Origin: Legionella maceachernii
GTDB taxonomy: Bacteria > Pseudomonadota > Gammaproteobacteria > Legionellales > Legionellaceae
Length of the DNA stretch: 64,000 nt
Direction of reading: 5' to 3'
Assembly (NCBI RefSeq): GCF_900167045.1
Contig: NZ_FUXJ01000004.1
Location: forward strand, 45,709 to 109,708
The notes under the pieces are model-generated. The model was not told where the DNA came from, made no database searches, and worked only from the letters and a program-made list of their open reading frames with translations. The translations under genes and the position numbers were made by a program. Positions 8,861 through 22,100 of this stretch are shown here, in pieces. How positions within the stretch are numbered: the stretch's first letter is position 1; each line of letters starts with the position of its first letter.

Positions 8861-10155
8861 GCCTTTTTAACCTCGTCAATGTCGCCACCTACTTTTTCAT
8901 GTAGTCTATTGTGTAGTAGTTTAGCGCAGACTTCATAAGATTCGATTTCCACTTGATGGCCTAAGGTTGCTGTGGCTTTAGGCTTCTGCCTGACAAAATT
9001 TTCGCCATCAACAAGCCAGACGCCGGAACGTTTGATTTTGTCGTGACCATCTGCCTGAACGATCAGGCCTTGGTTTATCGTAGGCGTAACAACCTGCGTC
9101 CCATCAAGCTCGCTGCGTTTTTTGTAATTAATAGGCAAAGCCATGGAGCAGGAGGAAATGATTTGAATTGCGGGGCCATACTCATCACAGTGAAAATCGG
9201 GGAATTGCTTTTGCAAATATTTCCCTAACACGCCCTCCTGAGCATCAATACATACGCTACCCGCGAAAGTTATTCCTTTGAACATCTTAAGGTAATCAAG
9301 TGTCATCAATTTTCGGTTCACAACACTTTGATGATAAGTGTTTCTCTCCGCTTCGGCGTTTAGTAATTCAGACTCCGGAATGTCAGCGGGCCCTTTGTTA
9401 AGTTTGTAGCTTAAATACACCACTTCTCCATTTTTTAGGCCAACAAGCGTATTGATTTTTTGCCGACGGGCCTTATGGCCCATTGTTACTGCAACGGCAT
9501 CTCTTTCCTCTGTTGCCGTAGTTGCGGTGATATTGACCATAATGAGCAATTCAGGGAAGTATCTGCTTGTTTTGCAATACCCGGCTAATAATAAGGTTTG
9601 GGTATTATGGGACATAAATAGTCTTCCACTGCCCGTGGAAGAACAGTGGCTATAGAATTCTGGCATTACGCAAAGCGCCATTTCATCGGGGAATAGGGGC
9701 CTTCGCTCAGTAAGTAATCGATAAGCGGTACTTACGTGTTGGTGAAATAACTCAATCTGTTGTGCGATTGTTCTGTAACTAAGCTTCGCAAAATTTCCCG
9801 TGGGCATCGATACTGTTGCTACTTTCAAGCTCCGCTGCTCGCAGTATTTGTCGCCAATTTTTTTGAGCAATATACTCAAGGGTTTTTTAAGTTCGTTTAA
9901 AGCAGCAATCATTGAATGGGAGTTGATGTCAGGAAGGCAAACTCGAATATAGGATTCTGCTGCAAAAGTAATATTGAGTTGATTCCAAATTTTTTCCGAA
10001 AACACACGCTTTAGAATAAGTAATTTCTCAGCTTCTGCATAAGAGAAATAAACCACTGCATCGACGCTAAGATCATCATTAACCCAACCAAAAAAATTGG
10101 CATTCGTTGTATGGCGTAAAAGAAGTATCGCTGCACTGTAGGTTGTTTTACCCAT
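8836..10155 (-). CDS. Nitrilase-superfamily-like protein, putative
   Basis: A 439-residue protein without an obvious close family. From about residue 117 it follows the order of a carbon-nitrogen hydrolase: a first strand KVATVSMPTGNF, a glutamate strand ALCVMPEFY with E166, a lysine region SYKLNKGPAD (K251 or K254), and a cysteine strand FAGSVCIDAQEG with C302 followed by IQIISSCSMALP, which echoes the usual nitrilase PSCGM strand. This would give a Glu-Lys-Cys triad, but the spacing is longer than normal and the first 115 residues match nothing I know. Function is inferred from motif order only. The gene stands alone and converges on the GT87-like gene. Confidence 0.5.
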   Translation of the reverse strand: MGKTTYSAAILLLRHTTNANFFGWVNDDLSVDAVVYFSYAEAEKLLILKRVFSEKIWNQLNITFAAESYIRVCLPDINSHSMIAALNELKKPLSILLKKIGDKYCEQRSLKVATVSMPTGNFAKLSYRTIAQQIELFHQHVSTAYRLLTERRPLFPDEMALCVMPEFYSHCSSTGSGRLFMSHNTQTLLLAGYCKTSRYFPELLIMVNITATTATEERDAVAVTMGHKARRQKINTLVGLKNGEVVYLSYKLNKGPADIPESELLNAEAERNTYHQSVVNRKLMTLDYLKMFKGITFAGSVCIDAQEGVLGKYLQKQFPDFHCDEYGPAIQIISSCSMALPINYKKRSELDGTQVVTPTINQGLIVQADGHDKIKRSGVWLVDGENFVRQKPKATATLGHQVEIESYEVCAKLLHNRLHEKVGGDIDEVKKAQAFNTFR

Positions 10156-10613
10156 ATGACAATTATTTAGATCAGTGTGCGCTAAATATAAACAAAAAAC
10201 ATTAACAAAATATTAAATATAAGGTATTGGGTTTCGTCGAAATTCAGTAAACAGGGAAGATTGGTTGTGGATTGTCAACATCTCCTAAATAAGGGGTATT
10301 TCTGAACTGAGGAATCGCAAAATAAATTTTATAACTCGTTAACTAATAAGTACGAAGGCTTGGTTGATTAAATACAGCCGGGTTAAACAAATCTAAATTA
10401 AGAACATATGCGAGAGCTATTTAAACAGGGCATGATTTTAAATGAAAATATAATAGTAAGCAGTTTGTTTTTTATATCTTTATAATTGAAAAATGTTGCC
10501 GAAATTAGAGCAAATTACATATGAGCCGCCAGCAATTTTTAGATCGTCCTGATAGGGGGTATTGTCGTCCTGAGCGAAGCGAAGGATCTCCTTGTTGGAG
10601 TACTGCTATTATT
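10156..10613. other. Intergenic region carrying one dispersed repeat
   Basis: About 460 AT-rich bases between two minus-strand genes. No protein of note is encoded. Its right end (10563-10590) holds one copy of a short repeat, GTCGTCCTGAGCGAAGCG followed by AAGGATCTCC, also seen at the right end of the window. Confidence 0.6.
10563..10590 (+). repeat. Dispersed repeat, CCTGAGCGAAGCGAAGG type
   Basis: The core CCTGAGCGAAGCGAAGG is shared with 63867-63883 and, in the partial form TCGTCCTGAGC, with copies near 63953 and 63990. It lies between genes. Similar short palindromic units are scattered through many gammaproteobacterial genomes; their role is not known. Confidence 0.7.
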
Positions 10614-11045
10614 TCACTGAAGAAAGTGATTGACGAACACCATAGCCATCTGAATCAAAATAGTAATTGCAAGTGACCCGATAGCGATAAACGTTAATAT
10701 CATTCCTCTAATCCGCCATTTAGGGTAAGAAACAAGGTTGCTAGCAGTTTGATACTCTTCATCTTTAAGTAAACTATATGCATGCATGATCCGTCCTATC
10801 AAGAAAAGCATGCCCAAAAAATTAATTGTCCATATCGGTAAACCATTAATCTCAGCATGACCGAGTAAAATCAAAAAAATGGCGGCATACTCAACAAAGT
10901 TGCCCTGGGCTCTTATGAAGCGCCTCATTTGAAGATTGTTACCATCTCCAATTCCCACACCAAGTTTTCTGCGAGCTTGTATGGTTTTAATCGAGAGTCG
11001 AATAAGTATTATTCCAAGTATTGCTGCATATATTGAAGTTACCAT
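10614..11045 (-). CDS. MAPEG family membrane protein
   Basis: A 143-residue protein with four predicted membrane helices and the layout of the MAPEG family (membrane-associated proteins in eicosanoid and glutathione metabolism, bacterial YecN-like branch). Typical blocks are MRRFIRAQGNFVEYAAIFLILL, where the RAxxNxxEY pattern is the family hallmark, and FLIGRIMHAYSLL. Bacterial members often have glutathione transferase or peroxidase-type activity, but the substrate is unknown. It is divergent from katG, with 107 bases between the starts, so both could respond to the same oxidative-stress region. That link is inference. Confidence 0.88.
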   Translation of the reverse strand: MVTSIYAAILGIILIRLSIKTIQARRKLGVGIGDGNNLQMRRFIRAQGNFVEYAAIFLILLGHAEINGLPIWTINFLGMLFLIGRIMHAYSLLKDEEYQTASNLVSYPKWRIRGMILTFIAIGSLAITILIQMAMVFVNHFLQ

Positions 11046-11098
11046 GCATCTTCACCAAAAAAGAGTTAAGCATTAAATTTTTTTTATTTAGGATTTAA

Positions 11099-13396
<2,298 letters not shown>

Positions 13397-13749
13397 GGAT
13401 TATGATAAAAGACCTAGGGAACCAGCTTCCAGTTGGTTGCCCATATATGAATAGCAAATACCAAACCTGACCAAAAACATGACGCAGAGCCTGGACCATA
13501 TTGTTATATGGAAAAGCATGAGAAATCTGTATGAGCATATAAACGCTCGTTAAGCATTTCAAAACACATACGGCCATCATTTTGGGATCATATGTCCGTG
13601 GTTTATCCGCGGGAATCCACGGAGAGCTAATGCCAGTAGAATCTCTCCTTCCCCGCGGCAAAAGACGGGATGCGGAGCCTAAATCCTTAAGCTAGCACTT
13701 AGGCCAAGATTCAACCGACGTCTCTTTTGCGCTCCCGCGGGCTTAGTAA
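13397..13749. other. Intergenic region, possible decayed gene
   Basis: About 350 bases after katG. A minus-strand frame (about 13386-13661) reads KPRTYDPKMMAVCVLKCL, which faintly resembles the N terminus of IS5-type transposases (a short basic stretch, then a hydrophobic helix). There is no start, catalytic core or inverted repeat, so I do not call a gene. The segment 13600-13750 is richer in G and C than its surroundings (CCGCGGG repeated in both orientations). Confidence 0.35.
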
Positions 13750-13986
13750 TTAATAACAGCGAAATTGTCCAAAAAGATTAGTCCAACAGCCTGGACGACT
13801 GAGAATAGGTCTTGCAAAGGGACCTGGGTGATTGGCTATGCATCCTCCGTAAAGACTCTTATGATATCCCAATCCACAATCTTGTGCTGCATTAGCTTGA
13901 GAAGTATATCCTGCTGCTAAACATAATAGACTGACCATCGCAACCATGCGTAATAATCCTAAAATAGAAATGGAATGCGCTCTCAT
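13750..13986 (-). CDS. Small secreted Cys-containing protein
   Basis: A 78-residue protein starting at the ATG at 13986, chosen because AAGGAGGA lies five bases upstream; a longer frame to 14022 has no such site. Residues 1-34 form a signal peptide ending in SQANAA. The mature part is about 45 residues and contains CGLGYHKSLYGGC, a pattern seen in a family of small exported proteins of the form CGxGxHxxxYGGC, followed by a Pro-rich tail and two more cysteines (PGCW, FRCY). The four or so cysteines suggest disulfides in the periplasm or outside the cell. Function is unknown. Confidence 0.75.
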   Translation of the reverse strand: MRAHSISILGLLRMVAMVSLLCLAAGYTSQANAAQDCGLGYHKSLYGGCIANHPGPFARPILSRPGCWTNLFGQFRCY

Positions 13987-14001
13987 GGTCTCCTCCTTAG
14001 T
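13976..14001 (-). promoter_or_regulatory. Strong ribosome binding site deciding the start at 13986
   Basis: On the minus strand AAGGAGGAGACC runs straight into ATG at 13986. This near-perfect Shine-Dalgarno sequence favours the internal Met over the upstream one at 14022. Confidence 0.8.
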
Positions 14002-14080
14002 GCTCGCGTGATTAGCATTCAACCTAAGTATAGGTTTTATTTTTTAAAATGCATAAATTTTAGACGGCAAGATTGCCTAA

Positions 14081-16126
14081 TCAAGCCATTTCTTTCTTGA
14101 TTAAAGAGGGGAATTCTTTCGCAAAAGCGTTGGCGTAAAATCGACTCCCTTCTACTGACAAATGATCGTCATCATAATAGAGAGGGATGCCCTTTTTAAA
14201 TGCGTAACACCATTGTTTATCGCAAAAATAGTTTAAGGGATCGAAAGTTTCCACTTGTGGAAATTCCTTAAGAATTTCTGTAAAAAGTTGGCGCAATGGG
14301 CCTTGTCGTTGATCGACGATTTCTCGGGGGACATTGCAGTTTTTGATGGTATGATTGTGAAGATATAGAGGTCGGCTGTTTAAGCATTCGTTGATTGGAC
14401 GCAGTAATTCAGGCACATCGTAACTGATAATGACGCGCTTGTGTTTTTTGATTAAACGGTGAAGTGTTTCGCGTAGAGCAGGTCGCCAAAAAGAGAGATC
14501 GTCTAAAGGCTGTCTTTTTGATTTATACCATAAACCCCAATCTTGTTTCTCCGGATTATAATCATAACCACTTCGATTATATGCAAACATTCTTAAACTA
14601 AAAATAACCGTTTTAACTGACGCAAGTTCCTCATCAGAAAGCGCTTGTTCGGTCATCTTTAGGCAAGAAGAAGGAGTCGGCTTTCTATCAATACCTAATA
14701 AAAAAGGACAACCTGGCCCAAGGATAATGCTGATGTGATTTTGAGGGTATTTTTGAAAAAAGCCGGAAAGCAGATGATGGGCATGAGAGTCACCAAGGAT
14801 AAAAACAGATTTTTTCCCGGGATGCGAAGCAATTCCGAGGCCTAAAGGAATTGCTCTTTTAGCCATTGTTTTGGGTAATGTACCCGCAAACTCAGGAGGG
14901 GGGGTGAGGTGAGCAAGGGTAGGTCTTGAGGTAAATCCCTCTTTTTTATAGGTATAAACTCCAAGGCCGATCACGCCAAGCGATAAACCGAGTAAAATGA
15001 GGGCATTTAAGCGTTGTTTTTCACCAAAACGAATGGGTTTTTCAATAGAGAGATAACTTAAAAAAGCCAAGAGAAAGCTAATCCCCACGCATAGGATACG
15101 AATACTTTTTGACGGCATGCCTTGCTCCATGAGCCGCGCAAAACTAAGTAAAGGCCAATGCCAAAGGTAAAGAGAAAAACTCATCAATCCTATTGCCACC
15201 ATGAAGCGGTTGGCTAAAAGAGTACGATTTATCCAGCTGTTTGTACCCGCCGCAATCAGTAAGGCGGCCCCTAAAACCGGTAAAAGCGCATTATTCCCCG
15301 GAAATGGGTGTTCAGGATTTAATCGATAAACGGCAATAGCAATGCATAATAGTCCTGAAAAGGCCAAGACATTAGCAGTGAGGTAGGCCCATTTAGCAAA
15401 TTGCTTTAAAAACGAATGAACAGGAGAGGGAAAGCTATAAAAACTAGCGAGCAAGCTTCCCATTAGAAGCTCAAAAAAACGGGTATGGGGGAAATAAAAT
15501 GCGCCAATCGGATTCTGTTTTACTGCGTGGATGCTTAAAAAGTAAGAAATAAAAAAAAGAAGTACCGTGAAGAAGAGAATATTCAATTTTTTCTTATAAG
15601 CAGCCCAGATTAAGAAAGGCCAAATCAAATAGAATTGTTCTTCTATTCCTAAAGACCATAAATGCAAAAGCGGCTTAAGATCGGCAGCCGTATCAAAATA
15701 GCCACCTGCTTTCCATAAGGCCAAATTAGACGAAAAAAGCCCTGCGGCAGCCATGTATTTTCCGTAAGCTTTATATTCGTCAGCTAATAAAGCAAACCAT
15801 CCTAAAATAAAAAAACTGATTAAAACGAGCAGTAGAACTGGAAAAATTCGGTTTATACGCCGAATGTAGAACCGTTTAAATGAAAATTGATTGGATTTTA
15901 ATTGATTAAATATAATCGTGGTAATGAGATAACCCGAAATAACAAAGAACACATCCACACCGATAAAACCACCAGGTAAGCGCGTGGGGAACGCGTGAAA
16001 AAAAACGACGAGCAGAATGGCCAAAGCACGCAAGCCGTCGATATCCGCACGATACTGGCAGTGGGGAAGTTGATTTTTACTAGCAGTGTAGAATGAAATT
16101 TGTGGCAATATCCTTTTGTTTTTCAA
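14081..16126 (-). CDS. Acyltransferase-3 / SGNH two-domain O-acyltransferase
   Basis: A 681-residue inner-membrane O-acyltransferase of the OafA type. Residues 25-380 are the acyltransferase-3 domain with about 10 membrane helices, and show YRADIDGLRALAILLVVFFH and HLWSLGIEEQFYLIWP. Residues 430-680 form a periplasmic SGNH hydrolase-like domain with S447 in ILGDSH and the D652-x-x-H655 pair in YDDDHLS. Such proteins O-acetylate LPS, O-antigen or other surface glycans. The listed start is a TTG at 16126, inside the last codons of giant gene A, so the two genes overlap by 47 bases in different frames. AAGGA lies about 10 bases upstream and no ATG exists before the first helix. Coupling to gene A is possible. 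Confidence 0.92.
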   Translation of the reverse strand: MKNKRILPQISFYTASKNQLPHCQYRADIDGLRALAILLVVFFHAFPTRLPGGFIGVDVFFVISGYLITTIIFNQLKSNQFSFKRFYIRRINRIFPVLLLVLISFFILGWFALLADEYKAYGKYMAAAGLFSSNLALWKAGGYFDTAADLKPLLHLWSLGIEEQFYLIWPFLIWAAYKKKLNILFFTVLLFFISYFLSIHAVKQNPIGAFYFPHTRFFELLMGSLLASFYSFPSPVHSFLKQFAKWAYLTANVLAFSGLLCIAIAVYRLNPEHPFPGNNALLPVLGAALLIAAGTNSWINRTLLANRFMVAIGLMSFSLYLWHWPLLSFARLMEQGMPSKSIRILCVGISFLLAFLSYLSIEKPIRFGEKQRLNALILLGLSLGVIGLGVYTYKKEGFTSRPTLAHLTPPPEFAGTLPKTMAKRAIPLGLGIASHPGKKSVFILGDSHAHHLLSGFFQKYPQNHISIILGPGCPFLLGIDRKPTPSSCLKMTEQALSDEELASVKTVIFSLRMFAYNRSGYDYNPEKQDWGLWYKSKRQPLDDLSFWRPALRETLHRLIKKHKRVIISYDVPELLRPINECLNSRPLYLHNHTIKNCNVPREIVDQRQGPLRQLFTEILKEFPQVETFDPLNYFCDKQWCYAFKKGIPLYYDDDHLSVEGSRFYANAFAKEFPSLIKKEMA

Positions 16127-19100
16127 CCTGGTTTTCCTTATTCTTTTTATTAAAAAAACTGTACTGATGATTTTTAGATAAATTTAACTCACTTGGATTA
16201 TAAAACCTACCTTCCGCATTGAATGGCTTGAAATCTTGTTTCGCCTCTTTTTCATGGTTGATATACGGAGTATCTTCTTTTGAATTATAAAACCTACCTT
16301 CCGCATTGAATGGCTTGAAATCTTGTTTCGCCTCTTCTTCATAGTTGATATACGGAGTATCTTCTTTTGGCGAGCTTTCGCTTTTTTGGGTTATTTTACC
16401 TGAAGTCAGTCCATTTAAATGATCAGATTGTTTGTCGGTATTCAGTGGGTCCGTTTTTTGGCTTGCTCCAATTGGATGAGCGATAGGCTGAAGATGTTCT
16501 TCGGGTGAGCGTTGATCCTCTAAGTCATAGGCTCTATGCTCAGCGCGCAGCGGTTTCTCTCCTTGGTTTATCCCAAGACTATAAGCAATATCCTGAATGT
16601 CTCCTTGAAGTTTTTCCACGATTTGAATACTTTCTGTCTTTGATTCAAAGAAATCCCATGGATGAGAGGATGAGCGAAAGAACTTAAATGTGATCAATGC
16701 CAAAATAGCACTCACAATATCGACAAGAAGTTGCTTCGCACCTCCTCGATGAGTTGATAGGATTTCTCTGGAAAGGTCAATTGCATCGAGGCAGTTCGTT
16801 AAAAATTCCTCAGGATTATCAAGTGTTTTAAGATAGTGCTCAATTTCTTTTCGAAGAGTACGGTAGAGTGTGATTGAAGCACGAGCCACCTCTTCATAGG
16901 CTTCATCTTCGGTTGCTTTCACTGCATGTGTACACGCTTTGACTTTTAAAGCATCTAGTGCTGTCAAGACTCTTTTTCTTGGATCATCGGTGCTTAAGGC
17001 TTCCTCTTGCATAATTTTCTGTTTGTCTGCAAGGTTTTTTAGCCAATTTTGGCAATCCTCTTCAGACGCATTTTCATGCGTAAGCGCGCGATGCAGATTA
17101 TTATAATCAGGAATTTTATCCAGAATAACTTGAAGCACATTCCAGCGTACATCCATTTGCAGAAACGAACGGATGAGTTGTTCACTTTGCGCTTTTTTAA
17201 CTAAAGCAATAAGAAGCTCTTCGGACAACTTGTCAGATGATTTGAGGGTATTAAAGATAAGGTTAAGACCGTCGTCATCAGCGATAGCAATCATTTCCTT
17301 TAGTGGTAAAACGTCGATTATCTCTTTACCGAGCTGATAAAGCAGCATCAGTCCTAAATTAGCATTGAGACGATGTTCGCGAATAATACCGATTACCTCT
17401 TCGAACGCACGGGACTGGGTGGGATATTTTTGCACGATTTGAATCAGTGGGATTTCCCATTGAGACTCTCCCTGCGCCACCCGGGACAAGCAGTGTTTGA
17501 TAAGTGCTTTAAACAGTTCATGGCTTTGATGGGTATTTAGTTTTGTTGCGCTAATGAGTGCTTTGGCAACTTCACTGGAGAATTTTGGATGAGCCAGCAC
17601 ATCATTCATTACGCTCATTGTGGCCTTTGGATGAAAAACGACTGCTAAAAGCCTACTCGCGGTAAGATCTCTTTTCCCCAGGATGACAAATAGCATCGCT
17701 TCAGTGAGATCTTTTCGCTGCAGCAGCTTGTCAATAGAGGCTGCGCTTTGACATTGTTGAGCCAAGGCAAGCAACACATCAGGCGAAAGCGCATCCATAT
17801 TGTCTATAAATAAAGCGATATCTTCTTCTTGACCAATGTCTATCATTTTTTCCACGGGTAAAGCGGAAATGACGCTTCGACCAAGAACCCTGAAAACTTG
17901 AAATCCAAAGTCGACACTCAAATTTTCTTGTTTAATGATTCGAATGATGGATTCGGGCGCGCCAGCCAAAGAAGAGGGTAATCGGGAAGGTCTATATTGC
18001 TTGAAAATACGAAGAAGAACAGTTTGCCATTCAGTGCGTTGCACGGGTAGATTTTGTTTTGCAAAACAAACTCTCACAAGTTTTTTCAACAAATCATGTT
18101 GTTGGACAACATTTTCCCTGTCCTCACTGAGGGGATTTGTATCAACAATTTGTTGTGCGATTTGAGGTGAAAAGGCGTTATGTTCAAAGGCTCTTGCCTT
18201 TAAAGCTGGTGTCGCTCGCGGATGAGAGATAAGTTTCGCAAGAAGATCAGAATTAAGATCAAGATTCATGATCTGAGTTAAAATTTCAGGAGAAAGATCC
18301 CGTCTGCTAAGAAGCTTGTCAATTAATTTAGGCGTAGAGCATTTCGGTACGAGCAACATTAATAATTGTTCGCAGAAGGTATGTCTGTTGCGAGATCCTG
18401 GAATAAGTTGATTTACAACGATATTGTCTATCAGAGATTCAACGTCCTTTTCTTCAGCAATTTCAATCAGCTTTTCCATGGGCAAAACAGAGATTGCGTT
18501 TTGACCGAAAATGCGAAAAATCTGAAGTCCTAAATGAGCATCTAGGCTTTCCGGTTTAATAAGATTAATCACCGATTTTGAAACCCCAGCTACAGAAGGA
18601 GGCAGCTGGCTGTATCGCCTAAAAACACGAAGAAGCACGTCTTGCCATTCGTTGTCTTTCCGGGACAAATCTTTTTGAAGACAAAATTCAACAAGATGTT
18701 GCAACACTCGATGATGGATTGAAATGATCGCTTGGTCGCTAATAAGATCCAAATTATCGGTAAGTTCTTCAGCGATAAGAGGAGAGAATGATTTGTGATT
18801 AAAGGCGGCAGTTGATGCTTGGGTATCGATGTTAGGATGGGATATCAGCTTTAAAAGCAGCGTGGAGCGCAAATCAGGATGATTAGCCAGTACTTGTAAT
18901 AAAACGCCTTCAGTGAGATCACCTCGATCGAGAAGCCCTTGAATCAATACTGGTGTAGTGCATTTTGCAGCAAGCAACGGCAATAATCGTTCACTCAGAC
19001 CCCGGGTTTTTTCATAATCCACAAGGGAAGCTAAATCTTCTGGTTCTGCGTGATGAATTATTTTTTCCATGGGTAAAAGAGATAAAACATCCCTACCAAA

Positions 19101-22100
19101 CCAACGAAGCGTTTTAAGCGCTAATTTCACACTTAATTCCTGTTCAGGAAGAAGGCGCATTATTTCGGATATTCCTTTACTGTGCTGTTGACAATATTTC
19201 AGTAATTCGCCCAGGAAGCTTTCCCATTCGGCCGGTTTTTGGCGATAAAAATCAAATGCCTTGTATATTAATTTATCCAGTACTTGAGACGCTTGAAAAT
19301 TGCGTCTAGGTTGACGCTCAATCCAAGCCAATATTTGTTGAGCCATATCGCAAGAGAATATACTTCGATCACACGCGTCTTTCATGACGGTATAGGTCGC
19401 TTTTCTATGCGATACCGCTTCTAAAAGAATGTTTGGATTGTGTGTACGTCTAGCAATCGTGCTTAATACCAATAAATCAATGTCCACCTGACCAGTTAAC
19501 ATTTGCAGTAAAGCGTCATCCCCAAGTAACTCTTTTTCAATTAATTTAGCCAGAAATTCTGCTGAGCATTGAGGGTGGCGCCACAACGCGTCATGAATGC
19601 GTTTACCTGCTGCGGGGTGCTGATAGATGCGTTCAAGCATTTCTGGGGTTTTTGCTTTGGCAAGAAAGGCTAATAGCCGATCTTCATCTAAGTCTTTTCG
19701 GTCAAGCAAAGTAAGCATGACCCGATCGCTAATGTTGGTTTTTTTCAGGAAGTTATCGATCAGATCAAGTTTAGCAAACGGTTCTCCTGTTCCAGTGCAC
19801 AAACCGGCTAATTCCAATAATCCCAGCTCAGAAAAATCGTGGGATGAATCGAGTAATTTTCTAACAATAAAGTCATTATGGCTTGGAAAGCCAGGATAGC
19901 GGGAAAGATGGGAAGGGAAAAATTCACTGGAAAGGGCTAACTTTTGTAATACCTTATTGAGGTATTGGTCAATCAGTTCTTCCTCATTACATCGTTGCAG
20001 GAGTAACGCCAGCGCCTGTTCAGAAAAGTCTTGGTTTAAACTGAGTAAGTGCTTAACCACTTCGCTACCACAAAACGGATTACGGATGAAGACAAGAAAG
20101 AATGCATCGCTCAGATTTTCTGTCTTTAAAAGCTCAAGTAAAACCTCCCTTGACCCCGCATTTCTTGCAAGGGTTGTAAAGTAAGTAAGCAGGGATTTTC
20201 CTTTTAAAGCCGGGTGATTGGCAAGGAGTTGGAGTGTTCTTACTGCGGCTAATTGGTGTCGTTTCGTCTCTTCTTGATTAATGGGTCTCTGAGTTAACGT
20301 AATGTCATGATTCTGGCAAAAATGTTCAAGTGACAAACCTAAACATTTTTCAAGGCATCTTCCCTTCTCCTCATCAAGACGATTGGCTAAACCGTGCGAT
20401 AAACTCTGCAGCAATCCCTTTAAGGTGAATAGATGCTTTAAATGGCTGTCGATATAACCAAGGCTTCTTAAGGGCAACCCAAAGGTTTCTTGCATGTGCT
20501 CAATAGAAGGCTCTTTGTCTAGCCAATGCTGATTTAAATAAACAAAGGCTTCTGCTACTTTTTTGTATTCCGCAGCTTGTGCGGGAATAGTTTTAGGATA
20601 TAAATTTTTCCAATCGAAATTTGTCAAATTATCAAAAGGATGCTCAGTAATATAAATAAACCCCTCGGTATTGGATTGGGCTAATGCCGCTTTTAATGGA
20701 GGGAGCTCTACTTCACTGCCTGGCCGGTACACCTGGAGCTTGTTCTCAAAGAATGTTATTTTTTCCATCGGCTGTTCTTTTAGCCAATGCAAAGGGGCGT
20801 CCTGGTTCAATAGTGACTGAAATTCGCCGTTAAAAAAGCGGATTTGTTCACGTAAGCTGAGGTATTGTTGATCAAGCAGCATGCCTTCGGGACGAGTTCC
20901 TACCACCACTGTGTCTTGCGTGGTCGATACCCAATCGCTCGATGAATGCCCTATGGCCTTTTCAAGGCTTTCCAGCTCTTGAGGTGTCACGAGGGTGGCA
21001 TGTAAAACCCCGTGTTCATAGTGATACCAGATAAGAAGCACTGGTTTGAGAAAGACATTTAAGTGTTCGTTTTGGTTGGTGTAGTTATAAATGTAATTTC
21101 TGCTGGCTCTTAAGGCAGTGGAGAACAGGGGGGTGTCGGCGATTGCACATACCTCATTAAGGCTTTTAGTCTCGCTGTTAATCACACGGGAAAACCCCTG
21201 ATAACAAAGATTTATCCAATTCCTTTGTGGCATTTCTTGCAAACGAGGGTTATAACACGCATTCAACTGTACGCGCTCGACGCGGATATCTTTATGAACT
21301 TGAACTTGAACTTCTTTACTGTGGCTTGCACTGGAACCTTTGTATTTTTTTGGACACCAAGGTAGAACTTTGTTAATGATGGCTTCTAACTCGAGTTCAA
21401 TTGCCTTAATTTTTTCCGCAGGCAAAGGGATGTTTGCCGATTTATAGCATTCCGTTAAAAGGGCTAATAAGTCCGCTTTCGAGGATTCAAGCATCGCGGC
21501 CACCTCTTTTTCTTCCGTGACCGCACCATAGAGGGCAAAATAATCGCGTTTGGCTATTTCTTCAAAAAAGCATCTGAACTTTTTGGCAAGCACTGATTTT
21601 TGCTCTGCCTCTTCAGAAGGTAAATCTTGCACTAAAGTCAAACTGTTGCGTCGCATGTAATTCACTAATTGGCTCGTACCGGACGCAAGCACATCGGCTA
21701 ACAGCATTATTTTTTCATTCAGTACAAGGCGCTGGGTGAGTCCTTGACGACTAATGCCGTCTAGACGTTGAGGGACAATCAACTCAAGCGAGTGGCCTTT
21801 ACTTAGCCACCGCATACGCATATCGCCTTGAATATACTCTTGAAATAAATTGTTTTCGTCCACTAATGCGATGGCATGTGCTTTCTCATCTTGCTCAAGA
21901 TCGGTACCGAAAGTACGGAATTGATCATAATAAGAAAGGCGCTCTTGGGGTGTTGAGCCGAGCACTCGGCTGATTTCTTTCTCTTCACTTGTTCCTAATA
22001 GAATAGGCTCTTCTGGTTTATTGATATCCAATGCATACAAGACATCCTCTTCATTAAAGTAAAGAATATGCTTGATTGGATTGCTAAAGTGATTAGGGTG

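Noticed and set aside
13560..13740. Possible tRNA in the GC-rich stretch after katG
   Set aside because: No GTTCGA-type T-loop with matching acceptor and anticodon stems could be found.
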